64,000 bases of DNA, from assembly GCA_027488815.1 (NCBI GenBank), contig JAIYAX010000011.1, forward strand, positions 57,161 to 121,160. The letters are read 5' to 3'. The notes beneath the pieces are model-generated. The model made no database searches. It had not been told where the DNA came from and saw nothing but the letters and a program-made list of their open reading frames with translations. The translations under genes and the position numbers were made by a program. The first letter of the stretch is position 1. Every line of letters starts with the position of its first letter. Origin of the DNA: Cytophagaceae bacterium. Its GTDB lineage: Bacteria; Bacteroidota; Bacteroidia; Cytophagales; JAIYAX01. Below, in pieces: positions 19,843-28,010 of this stretch.

Positions 19843-20509
19843 GCCCCTAAAGTCCTATCAGTTGACAGGTTCGATTTCATTAGAACTATTAGATCAAAAT
19901 TTTATTCTTTTGGCTCAGCGTGCCATGTTCTGGTCAAATGAACGAAGTTTGCTCCTCTCTGACCTACATTTAGGCAAGGCAAATCATTTCATTCGATCAG
20001 GAATTCCTCTGCCCACAGCTATTCACGAAGCTGATTTAGGCCGACTTGAACTCCTAATTTCTCATTTGCCCGTTCAGGAAGTTATCATTTTAGGTGATTT
20101 GTTCCACAGCGATGTGAAGGAGGAGATTGAAGGATTGAAAAGTCTGATGAACATCTATTCTCATTTAAAGTGGACCCTAGTGATCGGTAATCATGATATT
20201 CTAAATCAAGAGCGATATACCAATATGGGGTTTAAGGTGCAGTACCGTGTTCACAAGCCGCCATTCATACTGCAACATGAGCTTGAAATAGATTTCCCGC
20301 AGGAAGGCTATCAGATCGTAGGTCATATACATCCCGGCATATCAATCAAAGGCAAGGCTAAACAGCAGCTAACCCTGCCCTGTTTTTATTTTGCAAAACA
20401 GTATGCTTACCTTCCTGCATTTGGGAACTTCACAGGTTGTGTTCCTTTAAAAAGAAAAGTAAGCGATCAGGCATTTGCTATCACCTCAGAAAGAGTCATC
20501 CCGGTGTAA
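19805..20509 (+). CDS. pdeM: Ligase-associated DNA damage response endonuclease PdeM
   Basis: A 234-residue calcineurin-like phosphoesterase with the full set of binuclear metal motifs: SDLHLGKANHF, GDLFHS, GNHD, and GHIHPG near the C-terminus. The layout fits PdeM, a nuclease found beside a bacterial ATP-dependent ligase, exonuclease and Lhr-like helicase in a repair cluster. Here the helicase is near but separated by two genes. The exact start is uncertain because the N-terminal ~20 residues overlap the previous gene. TTG or GTG codons at 19829-19832 and 19859 are alternatives. Confidence 0.85.
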   Translation: MGLPQFQLLVETKPLKSYQLTGSISLELLDQNFILLAQRAMFWSNERSLLLSDLHLGKANHFIRSGIPLPTAIHEADLGRLELLISHLPVQEVIILGDLFHSDVKEEIEGLKSLMNIYSHLKWTLVIGNHDILNQERYTNMGFKVQYRVHKPPFILQHELEIDFPQEGYQIVGHIHPGISIKGKAKQQLTLPCFYFAKQYAYLPAFGNFTGCVPLKRKVSDQAFAITSERVIPV

Positions 20510-20577
20510 AAAATGAGTATGGATAGGAATTGGGGTTACCCAAAAGCGGTAAATAGTATTCAACAAGTCACTGGACT

Positions 20578-21117
20578 ATGACAGATAGCGATGTTCTGGA
20601 GAAAATAAGAAGTGGAGATGAAAAAGCCCTTCAGTTTCTCTACAAAAAGTACTACCGGATGATGGTCAATATGGTCATCAAAAACAGTGGTACAGAGGAC
20701 GAAGCAAAAGACATATTTCAGGACAGCCTGATTGTACTATGGCAGAAGGCCGTAAATAAAGAATTAGTTTTGACTTCAAAGATCAGCACCTATTTGTATA
20801 GCATTTGTCAAAACCTTTGGCGCAAAGAGCTTGAAAGAAAAAGCAGACTAAGTCACGAGGAAAGAGACAGAGCGGAGTTCCCTGATGATGACAGAAAGGA
20901 ACGGATCAAATTGGTTTCTGATTGTATGGAAAAACTAGGTGAAAACTGTAAGAAAATCCTCACCTATTACTATTTCGAGGATCTTTCGATGCAAGACATC
21001 GCCGAGTTGATGGGATTTGCCAATGCAGATACCGCAAAAACCAAAAAGTACAAGTGTAAAAAAGAATTGGATAACATCATTCGAGCAAAGTATGCAGCCC
21101 ATGACTTTCTCGACTAA
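20578..21117 (+). CDS. ECF-type RNA polymerase sigma factor
   Basis: A 179-residue sigma-70-family protein. Region 2 is visible as FLYKKYYRMMVNMVI followed by AKDIFQDSLIVLWQ (-10 recognition), and region 4 as GENCKKILTYYYFEDLSMQDIAELMGF (-35 helix-turn-helix). There is no region 1 or 3, as in extracytoplasmic-function sigma factors. The next gene, nine bases downstream, encodes a single-span membrane protein that is a natural anti-sigma candidate. The target regulon is unknown. Confidence 0.9.
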   Translation: MTDSDVLEKIRSGDEKALQFLYKKYYRMMVNMVIKNSGTEDEAKDIFQDSLIVLWQKAVNKELVLTSKISTYLYSICQNLWRKELERKSRLSHEERDRAEFPDDDRKERIKLVSDCMEKLGENCKKILTYYYFEDLSMQDIAELMGFANADTAKTKKYKCKKELDNIIRAKYAAHDFLD

Positions 21118-21126
21118 ATAACAAGA

Positions 21127-21987
21127 ATGAAGAATTACTCATTTACAGAAGAGCAGATTGACCTTTTTTTAAAAGGAAAGGCAGACTCTGAGCTGTCTAC
21201 TCAGTTTCATCAGGCAATGGAAGCTGACCCTTTGTTTAAAAAGGAGATGGATTTTTTAACGCAATCCATTGAAGGTATCAAAGCCTTCAGGATTAACCAG
21301 TTAAAATCAGGCCTTGCTCAAATCCCTACTCCTCCCCTGCAACCCTGGTATTTACAGCCTGCTGCATTATGGACAATTGGCACTTTCTCAAGCCTTGGCC
21401 TGGTTGCTTCAATTGCTATTATGCTCAGTGATAAACCTGGTCCAGACCCTCAGCCTGCGAAAGTTTCAGCCCCTACGGAGATTGTACAACCTACTGAAGA
21501 ACCCAAAGCATCAACTGAGTTTACTGAACAATCCCAGCAAGCACCTGAAGATGGTCTTACACCTGAAACAAATGCAAAGAAGACATCTTCCCCTGAGCCC
21601 GTTGTAAAAGCGGAGGAAAAAGAAGTTAAAAAACGTAAAGAGCCAGGACAGCCTTCTGATCAGGAAGAATTAAACCCTCAGTTCAGTGGAGCTGATGATC
21701 GGGAAGTAGCCAGCACGCCTTCTTATACTGAATTAATTATTGAGAAAGCAGGAAAATACAACTTCCATTATCAGTTGAATGAAGGAGTGCTCACCCTTTT
21801 CTTAAAAGACCAGTCTGCACCTTACGAAGTGCTTGACATTAAAAAAGGGGAAAACCAGGGATTATACCTGTACTACCTGGGCAGATACTACGGATTGAAT
21901 CCTACTCTGGATCAGATTAACTCTCTAAAGCCGGTAATGAGAAAAAATCTCATTCAGGAATTGGAGAAGTTTCGCAAGGGAGAATAG
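21127..21987 (+). CDS. Single-span membrane protein, putative anti-sigma partner
   Basis: A 286-residue protein. The N-terminal ~60 cytoplasmic residues are helical (TEEQIDLFLKGKADSELS). A membrane helix lies at ~75-98 (LWTIGTFSSLGLVASIAIML), then a Pro/Glu/Lys-rich ~90-residue linker, and a C-terminal globular region with a beta-rich start (YNFHYQLNEGVLTLFL). The order and position directly after the sigma gene suggest control of that sigma factor. It lacks a recognisable zinc anti-sigma motif (HxxxCxxC), so the role is inferred from context. Confidence 0.65.
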   Translation: MKNYSFTEEQIDLFLKGKADSELSTQFHQAMEADPLFKKEMDFLTQSIEGIKAFRINQLKSGLAQIPTPPLQPWYLQPAALWTIGTFSSLGLVASIAIMLSDKPGPDPQPAKVSAPTEIVQPTEEPKASTEFTEQSQQAPEDGLTPETNAKKTSSPEPVVKAEEKEVKKRKEPGQPSDQEELNPQFSGADDREVASTPSYTELIIEKAGKYNFHYQLNEGVLTLFLKDQSAPYEVLDIKKGENQGLYLYYLGRYYGLNPTLDQINSLKPVMRKNLIQELEKFRKGE

Positions 21988-22108
21988 TTCCTCAATACTA
22001 CTTTTCGTAGCAACTAAACCTCATTTGCTCTGGGGGTTTCTTAGTTCTGATTTGACAATTGGGTTATATTGCTCAAATTAGTCCATCTTGGCTGCTGACT
22101 GGTAGATA

Positions 22109-22741
22109 ATGGAGGAAAGAAAAGCTGAAATCAGAAAGAAACTTGCTGTTCTGGGCCAAGACCTAGTCAATGACATCTTGGAGCATGCGGTTATCAAGGC
22201 GATTCCGGCCGGAAAAGAAATACTTAAAGAGGGCGAGTTCATCAGGTACATCCCCATCGTTCATGAAGGCTTAATTAAAGTTTTCACCCGCACACATGAC
22301 AAGGAATTGCTTCTGTACTACATACAGCCGGCAGAAAGTTGCATCATGTCATTTTCTTCGGCATTAAGAAATGAACCCGGAAGAGTAGCTGCGTTTACCG
22401 AGCAAGCATCAGTACTTGTTCTACTTCCTGTCGAACGCTTGGGTTTTTGGCTTCAGGCATACCCTAGCTTTAATCTTTTGTTTTATGAACAGTTTAACCT
22501 TAGGTATACTGAGTTAATTCATACCATCAATCAATTGCTCTATGATAAGCTCGACAAAAGACTGATGGAGTACTTGCAGGAGAAACGGGATTTAAGCGGT
22601 AAAAAAATCATAAGCCTTTCTCACCGGGAAATCGCTCAGGAATTAGGCACGGCCAGGGAAGTCATTAGCAGGATAGTAAAAAAGCTGGAAAAAGAGAACC
22701 GGGTTAGACAGTTAAACGAGGGAATCGAAATTTTACAATAG
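22109..22741 (+). CDS. Crp/Fnr-family transcription regulator
   Basis: A 210-residue protein with an N-terminal cyclic-nucleotide-binding-like beta-roll (KEILKEGEFIRYIPIVHEGLIKVF) and a C-terminal helix-turn-helix (LSHREIAQELGTAREVISRIVKKLE), which matches the Crp/Fnr DNA-binding signature. The cluster-binding cysteines of Fnr are absent, and the cAMP-contacting Arg/Ser pair of Crp is not evident, so it is likely a different subgroup. It is followed by a DUF2892 membrane protein in the same direction, an association common in this phylum. Confidence 0.85.
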   Translation: MEERKAEIRKKLAVLGQDLVNDILEHAVIKAIPAGKEILKEGEFIRYIPIVHEGLIKVFTRTHDKELLLYYIQPAESCIMSFSSALRNEPGRVAAFTEQASVLVLLPVERLGFWLQAYPSFNLLFYEQFNLRYTELIHTINQLLYDKLDKRLMEYLQEKRDLSGKKIISLSHREIAQELGTAREVISRIVKKLEKENRVRQLNEGIEILQ

Positions 22742-22824
22742 TGGTGACCACAGTCACTGTTTGCTTCCTGTTGAGGCTGTAATTTTATCCCATCATATTA
22801 AACAACTCTTAAACGATAAAAACG

Positions 22825-23034
22825 ATGAAAAAGAACATGGGCTCATTAGATCGTATCATCAGATCGATTATTGCTATTCTTGCAGTAGTACTTTACTTCT
22901 CCGGTGTGGTTTCAGGTACCTTAGGAATTATTCTGATTGTACTTTCCGGAGTGTTTCTGCTAACAAGTTTAGTCAGTATCTGTCCCCTCTATGCGATCTT
23001 TGGGATTTCTACTTGCCCGGTAAACAAGGCTTAA
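22825..23034 (+). CDS. DUF2892 (YgaP-like) small membrane protein
   Basis: A 69-residue protein with an N-terminal amphipathic segment (GSLDRIIRSIIAILAVVLYF), a second membrane helix (LGIILIVLSGVFLLTSLVS) and a C-terminal 'CPLYAIFGISTC' typical of the DUF2892 family. In other bacteria this domain is fused to a rhodanese (YgaP). Here it stands alone after the Crp/Fnr gene, which is likely its regulator. The two cysteines are conserved in the family. A role in sulfur or redox handling is inferred only. Confidence 0.82.
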   Translation: MKKNMGSLDRIIRSIIAILAVVLYFSGVVSGTLGIILIVLSGVFLLTSLVSICPLYAIFGISTCPVNKA

Positions 23035-23057
23035 GAAACCCTTCAAAGCAAAAAACA

Positions 23058-23085
23058 CATGCCTGAATACAGGTATGGTTTTTTT
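23058..23085. terminator. Terminator after the DUF2892 gene
   Basis: An eight-base-pair stem (catgcctg / caggtatg, one G-U) with loop aata is followed by gtttttttatttt. A-rich bases precede it, so it may also serve the opposite-strand pseudogene that ends 23 bases away. Confidence 0.8.
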
Positions 23086-23107
23086 ATTTTATGCAGGTTT
23101 GAATTGC

Positions 23108-24298
23108 TTACTTAATAAATGGATTGCTCCATTTTGCATCCGTGTAAATCGCAGTACCTGTAAGCATTTTCAAAAACGCAATTAGGGCTTCACGTTCGGT
23201 CTGCGTCATTTGAAGTTTTTGAGGATTTCCTCCTGGTCTTAACCTTGGATCCAAACTCGTATTTCCGCTAACTATAAAAATAGCATTGTAGTGATTCAAT
23301 AAGGAATTAAGGTTGGTCATAGCTCCGGTATGCATCAGGGGTCCATTAAGGCTTCCATCTGCCTTCAAAATATCTCGGAGCGATGGGGATCTGGTAATTG
23401 TAAAATCGTTTCCACCGCCAATTTTGCTTACAATTCCATTGTTACCGCTATCAGGGTATATGTCAAACTCAGGTGCACGGTGACAACCCTAACAACCTAA
23501 ACCTCCTCCCTGTCGGAGTCCTCCGGGTCCAAACTGTGGTGGCCCAAGGAAAAGCATCTTTCCCTGATTCTCCTGAGCTGTGAAATTGCTGAAAGGCATC
23601 ATATCCGAACCTGCTGCTGCTCTGCCCACATCATATTTACTATCGAAACTCTGAATGCTGCGAACAAACTGAGACAAACACTCTCTCATTCGAGCTTCAT
23701 TGATGATGGTATCAGAATATGCTAACTTAAGCAGCTCTTTGTAATAAGGCAGCCTTGCCAGTTTTGGAAATAAGCTATCAGATTGGGCCTGCCGATCAAA
23801 CCACCGTAACCCATCTCAGCATGGTCTTGAATGGGCATTGTGGTTTGGATTTCAAGTGTTGCAGCTCTTTCATCCCAGAAAAAGCGGGGCTCAGCAGCAA
23901 ATCGAGCATTCACCAAGCGCATAGAGTGCCTTCTGGTGGTTCCACCCTGAGCCCTTTTGGAAGCAACAAGTGAGTCGCTGAAGGCAAAGCGCTGAAAATG
24001 ACAACTTGAGCAAGAAACCGTATTGTCGATGGACAATTGCTTGTCGTAGAAAAGAACCCTTCCTAAAGTAGCCTTCGCATTTGTAATCGGATTGGTATTC
24101 GTATTGCCTCTGGTGATGCAGGAGGGCTTTGTTTGCTGTGAGTAGTTCTCCTATTGGTTGAGCTTGGTATGATCACCGAAATACTCTTTGATCCCATCCT
24201 TGTTGCCTTGGCCTATAGGCTCAAGTGCTTCATCTTCGTTCTTCTCAGAGCAGGAGAAGAGGGTCAACATCAATAAAGAGGAAAATTAAGTATCGCAT
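23108..24298 (-). pseudogene. Di-heme cytochrome c peroxidase / MauG family, disrupted
   Basis: Three opposite-strand ORFs (24036-23722, 23689-23489, 23368-23108) join into one protein once the breaks are bridged. From the ATG at 24298 it starts MRYLIFLF, then needs a frame change to LLMLTLFSC (lipoprotein signal). A TAG interrupts KLNQ*ENY near 24150. The first heme motif CSSCH is intact, with TRRHSMRLVNARF and FFWDERAATLE following. A one-base frameshift lies near 23790 (GLIG to QAQSDSLFPKLA). A TAG at 23489-23491 falls inside the second heme motif as C-stop-G-C-H. The rest is open to the end. With two frame changes and two in-frame stops it cannot make peroxidase in the normal way. Confidence 0.85.
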
Positions 24299-24456
24299 AG
24301 TATAGTTTAGTTAGTAAAGTTCGAAAGTCGAAGGTTTTAGCCAAAGCACCAATAAATGCATGTTATTCTAACGTCAATTCTTTGCTAAGTAAGTGTCAAT
24401 GAATTGGCATGTTTGTAAATTAGACTACTTTGCAGCCTTAAAATCTCAAACGAAAC

Positions 24457-25314
24457 ATGAAGAAAATCATTGTATGCCTAGTCATTATGATGCTCAGCAC
24501 CTGGAGCATCGGGCAGATTCAAACTCCTGTACCTAGTCCTGCGGCAAGCGTCTCGACCGTTGTTGGACTCACAGATGTTAAAGTAAACTATTCAAGACCC
24601 AAAGCTAAGGGTAGGAAAATTTTTGGTGCAGGTAAAGACTTCGTTGTGCCTTATGGCGAAATCTGGAGAACCGGCGCCAACCGTGGTACCATTATCAACT
24701 TTGCTGATGATGTGAAAGTAGAAGGTATTGCTGTAAAAAAAGGTGAATACCTGATTTTCACCGTTCCCAATTCATCCGATTGGACCATAATGCTTTACAG
24801 CGATATCAGCCTTGGAGGAAACACCGACAAGTATGATACCACCAAGCAAGCAGCCAAATTCAGTGTAAAACCTGAAAGACTTACAGAGCGTGTGGAAACA
24901 TTTACAATCAATATTTCAGATGTTGCAGATAACCATACCTCTGCAAAAGTGCAGCTGGCATGGGAAAACACATCGGTAAAGTTCACAGTCGCTGTTGAAT
25001 TTGAAGAGCGTGTCATGAAGTCAATTGAAGTCAACACCAAGGTGGCTCCGGGCAACTACATCTCAGCCGCTAATTATTATTTTGACAATGGGAAAGATCT
25101 TAAAAAAGCCCTGGAGTGGATCGATTTAGGGATCAGCACAGGCAATAAAGAGGCCTTCTGGAACATTCACACCAAAGCCAAAATCCAAAAAGCCCTGGGT
25201 GACAAAAAAGGAGCTATAGCTACCGCCACTCAATCACTTGAGTTGGCCAAAAAGGCCCCAAGTGATTTTGGATATATCAAGCTGAATGAGGAATTGATTA
25301 GCAGCTTAAAATAA
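24457..25314 (+). CDS. DUF2911 secreted protein with C-terminal TPR-like region
   Basis: A 285-residue protein with an N-terminal signal peptide (KKIIVCLVIMMLSTWSIGQ). The body matches DUF2911: SPAASVSTVVGLTDVKVNYS, a KIFG motif, GEIWRTGANRGTIINF and WTIMLYSD. The last ~90 residues form helices (KKALEWIDLGISTGNKEAFW) like TPR. It is a common secreted or periplasmic family of unknown function in Bacteroidota. The gene stands alone and ends at a clear terminator. Confidence 0.85.
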   Translation: MKKIIVCLVIMMLSTWSIGQIQTPVPSPAASVSTVVGLTDVKVNYSRPKAKGRKIFGAGKDFVVPYGEIWRTGANRGTIINFADDVKVEGIAVKKGEYLIFTVPNSSDWTIMLYSDISLGGNTDKYDTTKQAAKFSVKPERLTERVETFTINISDVADNHTSAKVQLAWENTSVKFTVAVEFEERVMKSIEVNTKVAPGNYISAANYYFDNGKDLKKALEWIDLGISTGNKEAFWNIHTKAKIQKALGDKKGAIATATQSLELAKKAPSDFGYIKLNEELISSLK

Positions 25315-25339
25315 ACGATTAGCAAATCAATTATTTGAG

Positions 25340-25364
25340 AAGCCCGGTAACGGGCTTTTTTTAT
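25340..25364 (+). terminator. Terminator after the DUF2911 gene
   Basis: A perfect seven-base-pair stem (aagcccg / cgggctt) with loop gtaa, followed by a run of T, lies 26 bases past the stop. Confidence 0.88.
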
Positions 25365-25394
25365 GATCGGTGCACCTCAAACAAGTCAATCCCT

Positions 25395-25402
25395 TAGCTT
25401 TG
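25395..25402 (+). promoter_or_regulatory. Likely -7 element of the ftsX operon (TAGCTTTG)
   Basis: TAGCTTTG matches the Bacteroidota TAnnTTTG promoter element exactly and ends 15 bases before the ftsX ATG. The -33 part is not obvious. Confidence 0.5.
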
Positions 25403-25417
25403 CACATTCATTCGTCC

Positions 25418-26314
25418 ATGGAAGTAAGGCCAGAGCGCATCAGAAAGAAAAATCCAGGAAACTTCCCTTCAACAGCGGTTGTCATTAGCTTAAGCTTGTC
25501 TTTATTCGTGCTGTGCTTGTTTGGTTTTTTAGCCATTCATGCCTTCAGGCTTAGCCAGGTAATTCAAAACGAGGTCGAGCTGCAGATTTACCTTTCCGGA
25601 ACATTAACTACTTCTGAAAGAGATAAAATCATCAAAGCCATCGTTCTGGAACCCTTCGTAGACCCAATTGATCGTGGAAATGCAGTTACTCTAATCACCA
25701 AAGAAGAGGCTGCTAAGGAGTTCATTCAGGAAACCGGTGAGGATTTCAGTAATTTCCTTGGAGAAAACCCGCTTAAAGACTTAATCAGGGTAAAGTTGAA
25801 GCCTGAATATGCTGACGCTGCCTCCTTATTGAAACTCAAACAGAACATTGAAAAAAGGCCCGGAATTCATGAAGTAACCTACATCGCTGGTCTTGCTGAG
25901 CAAATCAAAGAGAATCTTGTTAAAATAGGTTTGGTTGCAGCTTCCTTTGCAACGGTATTGGCCTTTGTGGCAGTGGCATTGATCCACAATACCATCAAAT
26001 TGGCGTTTTTTAGTCAGCGATTTCTGATCCGAAGCATGCAACTAATTGGGGCTACACACGCTTATGTGCAGTGGCCTTTTTTGAAAAAAGCGATGATCAA
26101 TGGGTTATTTGCTGCCTTCTTAGCCTTTTCCTTTTCTAAAATATTGGTTTTGACAGCTTATGAGCATCTGCCAGATCTCAAACCTTTGTCATACCCACCG
26201 TACGAATACATCCTCGGAGCTTCTTTGTTGCTTACCGGCATTTTACTTTCGGTATTAAGCACTTTGTTTGCGACCAGAAAGTATCTTCGTGTTTCTCTTG
26301 ATGAATTATACTGA
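25418..26314 (+). CDS. ftsX: Cell-division ABC transporter permease FtsX
   Basis: About 298 residues. The layout is that of FtsX: a short basic cytoplasmic N-terminus (MEVRPERIRKKNPGN), membrane helix 1, a periplasmic domain of ~120 residues, and three more membrane helices. FtsX with FtsE regulates cell-wall hydrolases at the septum. ftsE is not in this window. The track start (25370, GTG) is replaced by the ATG at 25418, since a promoter-like element lies between. It heads a conserved phylum cluster with DUF3098, uppP, truB and ribF. Confidence 0.88.
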   Translation: MEVRPERIRKKNPGNFPSTAVVISLSLSLFVLCLFGFLAIHAFRLSQVIQNEVELQIYLSGTLTTSERDKIIKAIVLEPFVDPIDRGNAVTLITKEEAAKEFIQETGEDFSNFLGENPLKDLIRVKLKPEYADAASLLKLKQNIEKRPGIHEVTYIAGLAEQIKENLVKIGLVAASFATVLAFVAVALIHNTIKLAFFSQRFLIRSMQLIGATHAYVQWPFLKKAMINGLFAAFLAFSFSKILVLTAYEHLPDLKPLSYPPYEYILGASLLLTGILLSVLSTLFATRKYLRVSLDELY

Positions 26315-26320
26315 ACTCTC

Positions 26321-26533
26321 ATGAACAATAAGAACAAACTTGCATTTGGAAAAATGAACTACCTGCTAATGATTGCAGGCCTTTGTGTCATCGCTTTAGG
26401 CTATATCATCATGAGCATGGATCAGGAGGAATTTGGCTTTGGAGTGCTGGGAATTACGGTTGGCCCCATCGTGCTTACTCTGGGCTTTATCATTCAGTTT
26501 TTCGCCATTTTTTACAAGCCAAAGCAATCCTGA
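26321..26533 (+). CDS. DUF3098 small membrane protein
   Basis: A 70-residue protein with two membrane helices (YLLMIAGLCVIALGYIIMSM and FGVLGITVGPIVLTLGFIIQFF) and a short linker (DQEEFGF). DUF3098 proteins are found directly downstream of ftsX in Bacteroidota, and this one starts seven bases after it. Function is unknown. A link to FtsX or cell-wall work is inferred from the conserved place. Confidence 0.8.
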   Translation: MNNKNKLAFGKMNYLLMIAGLCVIALGYIIMSMDQEEFGFGVLGITVGPIVLTLGFIIQFFAIFYKPKQS

Positions 26534-26536
26534 TAG

Positions 26537-27334
26537 ATGGATCTGTTTCAGGCCATCATCCTTGGACTTATTCAAGGACTTACAGAGTTTTTACCGGTTT
26601 CAAGCAGCGGGCACATTGAGCTAGGGAAAGCAATCCTCGGGGTAGAAATCAAGGAAAACCTTCTTTTTACAGTCATCCTGCATGGGGCGACAGCCTTAAG
26701 CACTATGGTAGTTTTCCGTAAAGAGATTTTTAACCTGTTGACCTCATTCTTTACATTCAAAACACAAACTGAAGAGTTCTCCTATGCCCTCAAACTGATC
26801 ATTTCCATGGTACCTGTTGGTATTGTGGGTCTGGCATTTGAAAGTGAGATTGAGTCTCTTTTTTCAGGAAACATTTTACTGGTAGGTGCCATGCTGATGG
26901 TAACAGGCTTATTGTTGGGATATGCTTCCCGGGCAGAGGCCAGATTTGGTGAGTTGAGCTATTTCAAAGCCATAGTCATCGGGATTGCTCAAGCGATAGC
27001 CATTCTTCCCGGGATTTCAAGATCAGGCGCCACCATTTGCACCGGTCTCCTGCTTGGAGTTAAACGACAGGAAGTATCCAAGTTTTCGTTTTTGATGGTG
27101 CTTGCTCCCATCATGGGTGCATCCTTGCTTAAGCTGAAGGATTATCTTGAAGCACCGGCTGCGTCGTCAGAACTATCCACAACGGTCATTTTAGCAGGTG
27201 CGGTCACCGCATTTATATTTGGTTATCTAGCCTGTAAATGGATGATCCAACTGGTTAACCGTGGCCGTCTGCTGTATTTTTCTTTATACTGTCTGCTGGC
27301 AGGTGGTATAGCGATCTTATTTTCCATTTTGTAA
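26537..27334 (+). CDS. uppP: Undecaprenyl-diphosphatase UppP (BacA)
   Basis: A 265-residue polytopic membrane enzyme that dephosphorylates undecaprenyl pyrophosphate so the lipid carrier can be reused for peptidoglycan and glycan synthesis. It has the two diagnostic blocks: GLTEFLPVSSSGH near residue 15 with the catalytic glutamate and serines, and PGISRSGATI near 157 with the key arginine. About eight membrane helices are visible. Overproduction of this family gives bacitracin tolerance. It lies two to three bases from its neighbours. Confidence 0.95.
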   Translation: MDLFQAIILGLIQGLTEFLPVSSSGHIELGKAILGVEIKENLLFTVILHGATALSTMVVFRKEIFNLLTSFFTFKTQTEEFSYALKLIISMVPVGIVGLAFESEIESLFSGNILLVGAMLMVTGLLLGYASRAEARFGELSYFKAIVIGIAQAIAILPGISRSGATICTGLLLGVKRQEVSKFSFLMVLAPIMGASLLKLKDYLEAPAASSELSTTVILAGAVTAFIFGYLACKWMIQLVNRGRLLYFSLYCLLAGGIAILFSIL

Positions 27335-27335
27335 A

Positions 27336-28010
27336 ATGGCGTCCGAAGGAAGTGTTCTGCTTCTTGATAAACCCCTTGGCTGGACTTCATTTGATGTTGT
27401 CAAAAAACTGCGCTGGGCCGTAGCCGACAAAAAGGCAGGTCATGCAGGCACGCTTGACCCCTTAGCCTCTGGTTTACTGATCATTTGCACCGGAAAGAAA
27501 ACCAAAGAGATAAGTCAGTTTCAAGAAATGGAAAAGGAGTATACCGGCACTTTTCTGCTTGGGAAAACAACACCTTCCTATGATGCTGAAACAGAAGTAA
27601 CCGAAGAGAAAGACACTTCATATATAAAGCCTGAGATGGTAGAAGAGGTATGCAAAGGTTTTCTAGGTCATCAGGAACAGATTCCTCCGGCGTACTCTGC
27701 TGCAATGGTCAATGGCAAAAGGGCATATTCGCTCAGTCGCAAAGGAAAAGAAGTAATACTGGAGCCTAGGTCCATCATCATTTATGAATTTGATACCGAC
27801 TGTTCAACCCTACCATTCATTCAATTCAGGGTGGTCTGCTCAAAAGGAACTTACATCAGAAGCCTCGTGCATGACATAGGCCAAAAACTAGGTTGTGGAG
27901 CCTATCTTACAGAATTGAGAAGAACACGCATAGGGAAATATAAGGTAGAAGATGCCAAAACACCTCTGCTCATGCTGGAGGAGCTCAAAGCACATGCAGG
28001 TTTATCGTGA
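27336..28010 (+). CDS. truB: tRNA pseudouridine(55) synthase TruB
   Basis: A 224-residue enzyme that isomerises U55 in the T-psi-C loop of tRNA. The catalytic aspartate motif GTLDPLASGLL and the substrate-contacting DKPLGWTSFDVVKKLR are present, followed by IPPAYSAAMVNGKRAY. It lacks the long C-terminal PUA domain of E. coli TruB, which is normal for the short form in this phylum. Its last codons overlap ribF by 17 bases. Confidence 0.95.
   Translation: MASEGSVLLLDKPLGWTSFDVVKKLRWAVADKKAGHAGTLDPLASGLLIICTGKKTKEISQFQEMEKEYTGTFLLGKTTPSYDAETEVTEEKDTSYIKPEMVEEVCKGFLGHQEQIPPAYSAAMVNGKRAYSLSRKGKEVILEPRSIIIYEFDTDCSTLPFIQFRVVCSKGTYIRSLVHDIGQKLGCGAYLTELRRTRIGKYKVEDAKTPLLMLEELKAHAGLS

Noticed and set aside
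23489-23491. TAG in the heme motif as a recoded amino acid (amber suppression or pyrrolysine)
   Set aside because: Two separate frameshifts in the same gene also prevent expression, so decay is the simpler explanation.
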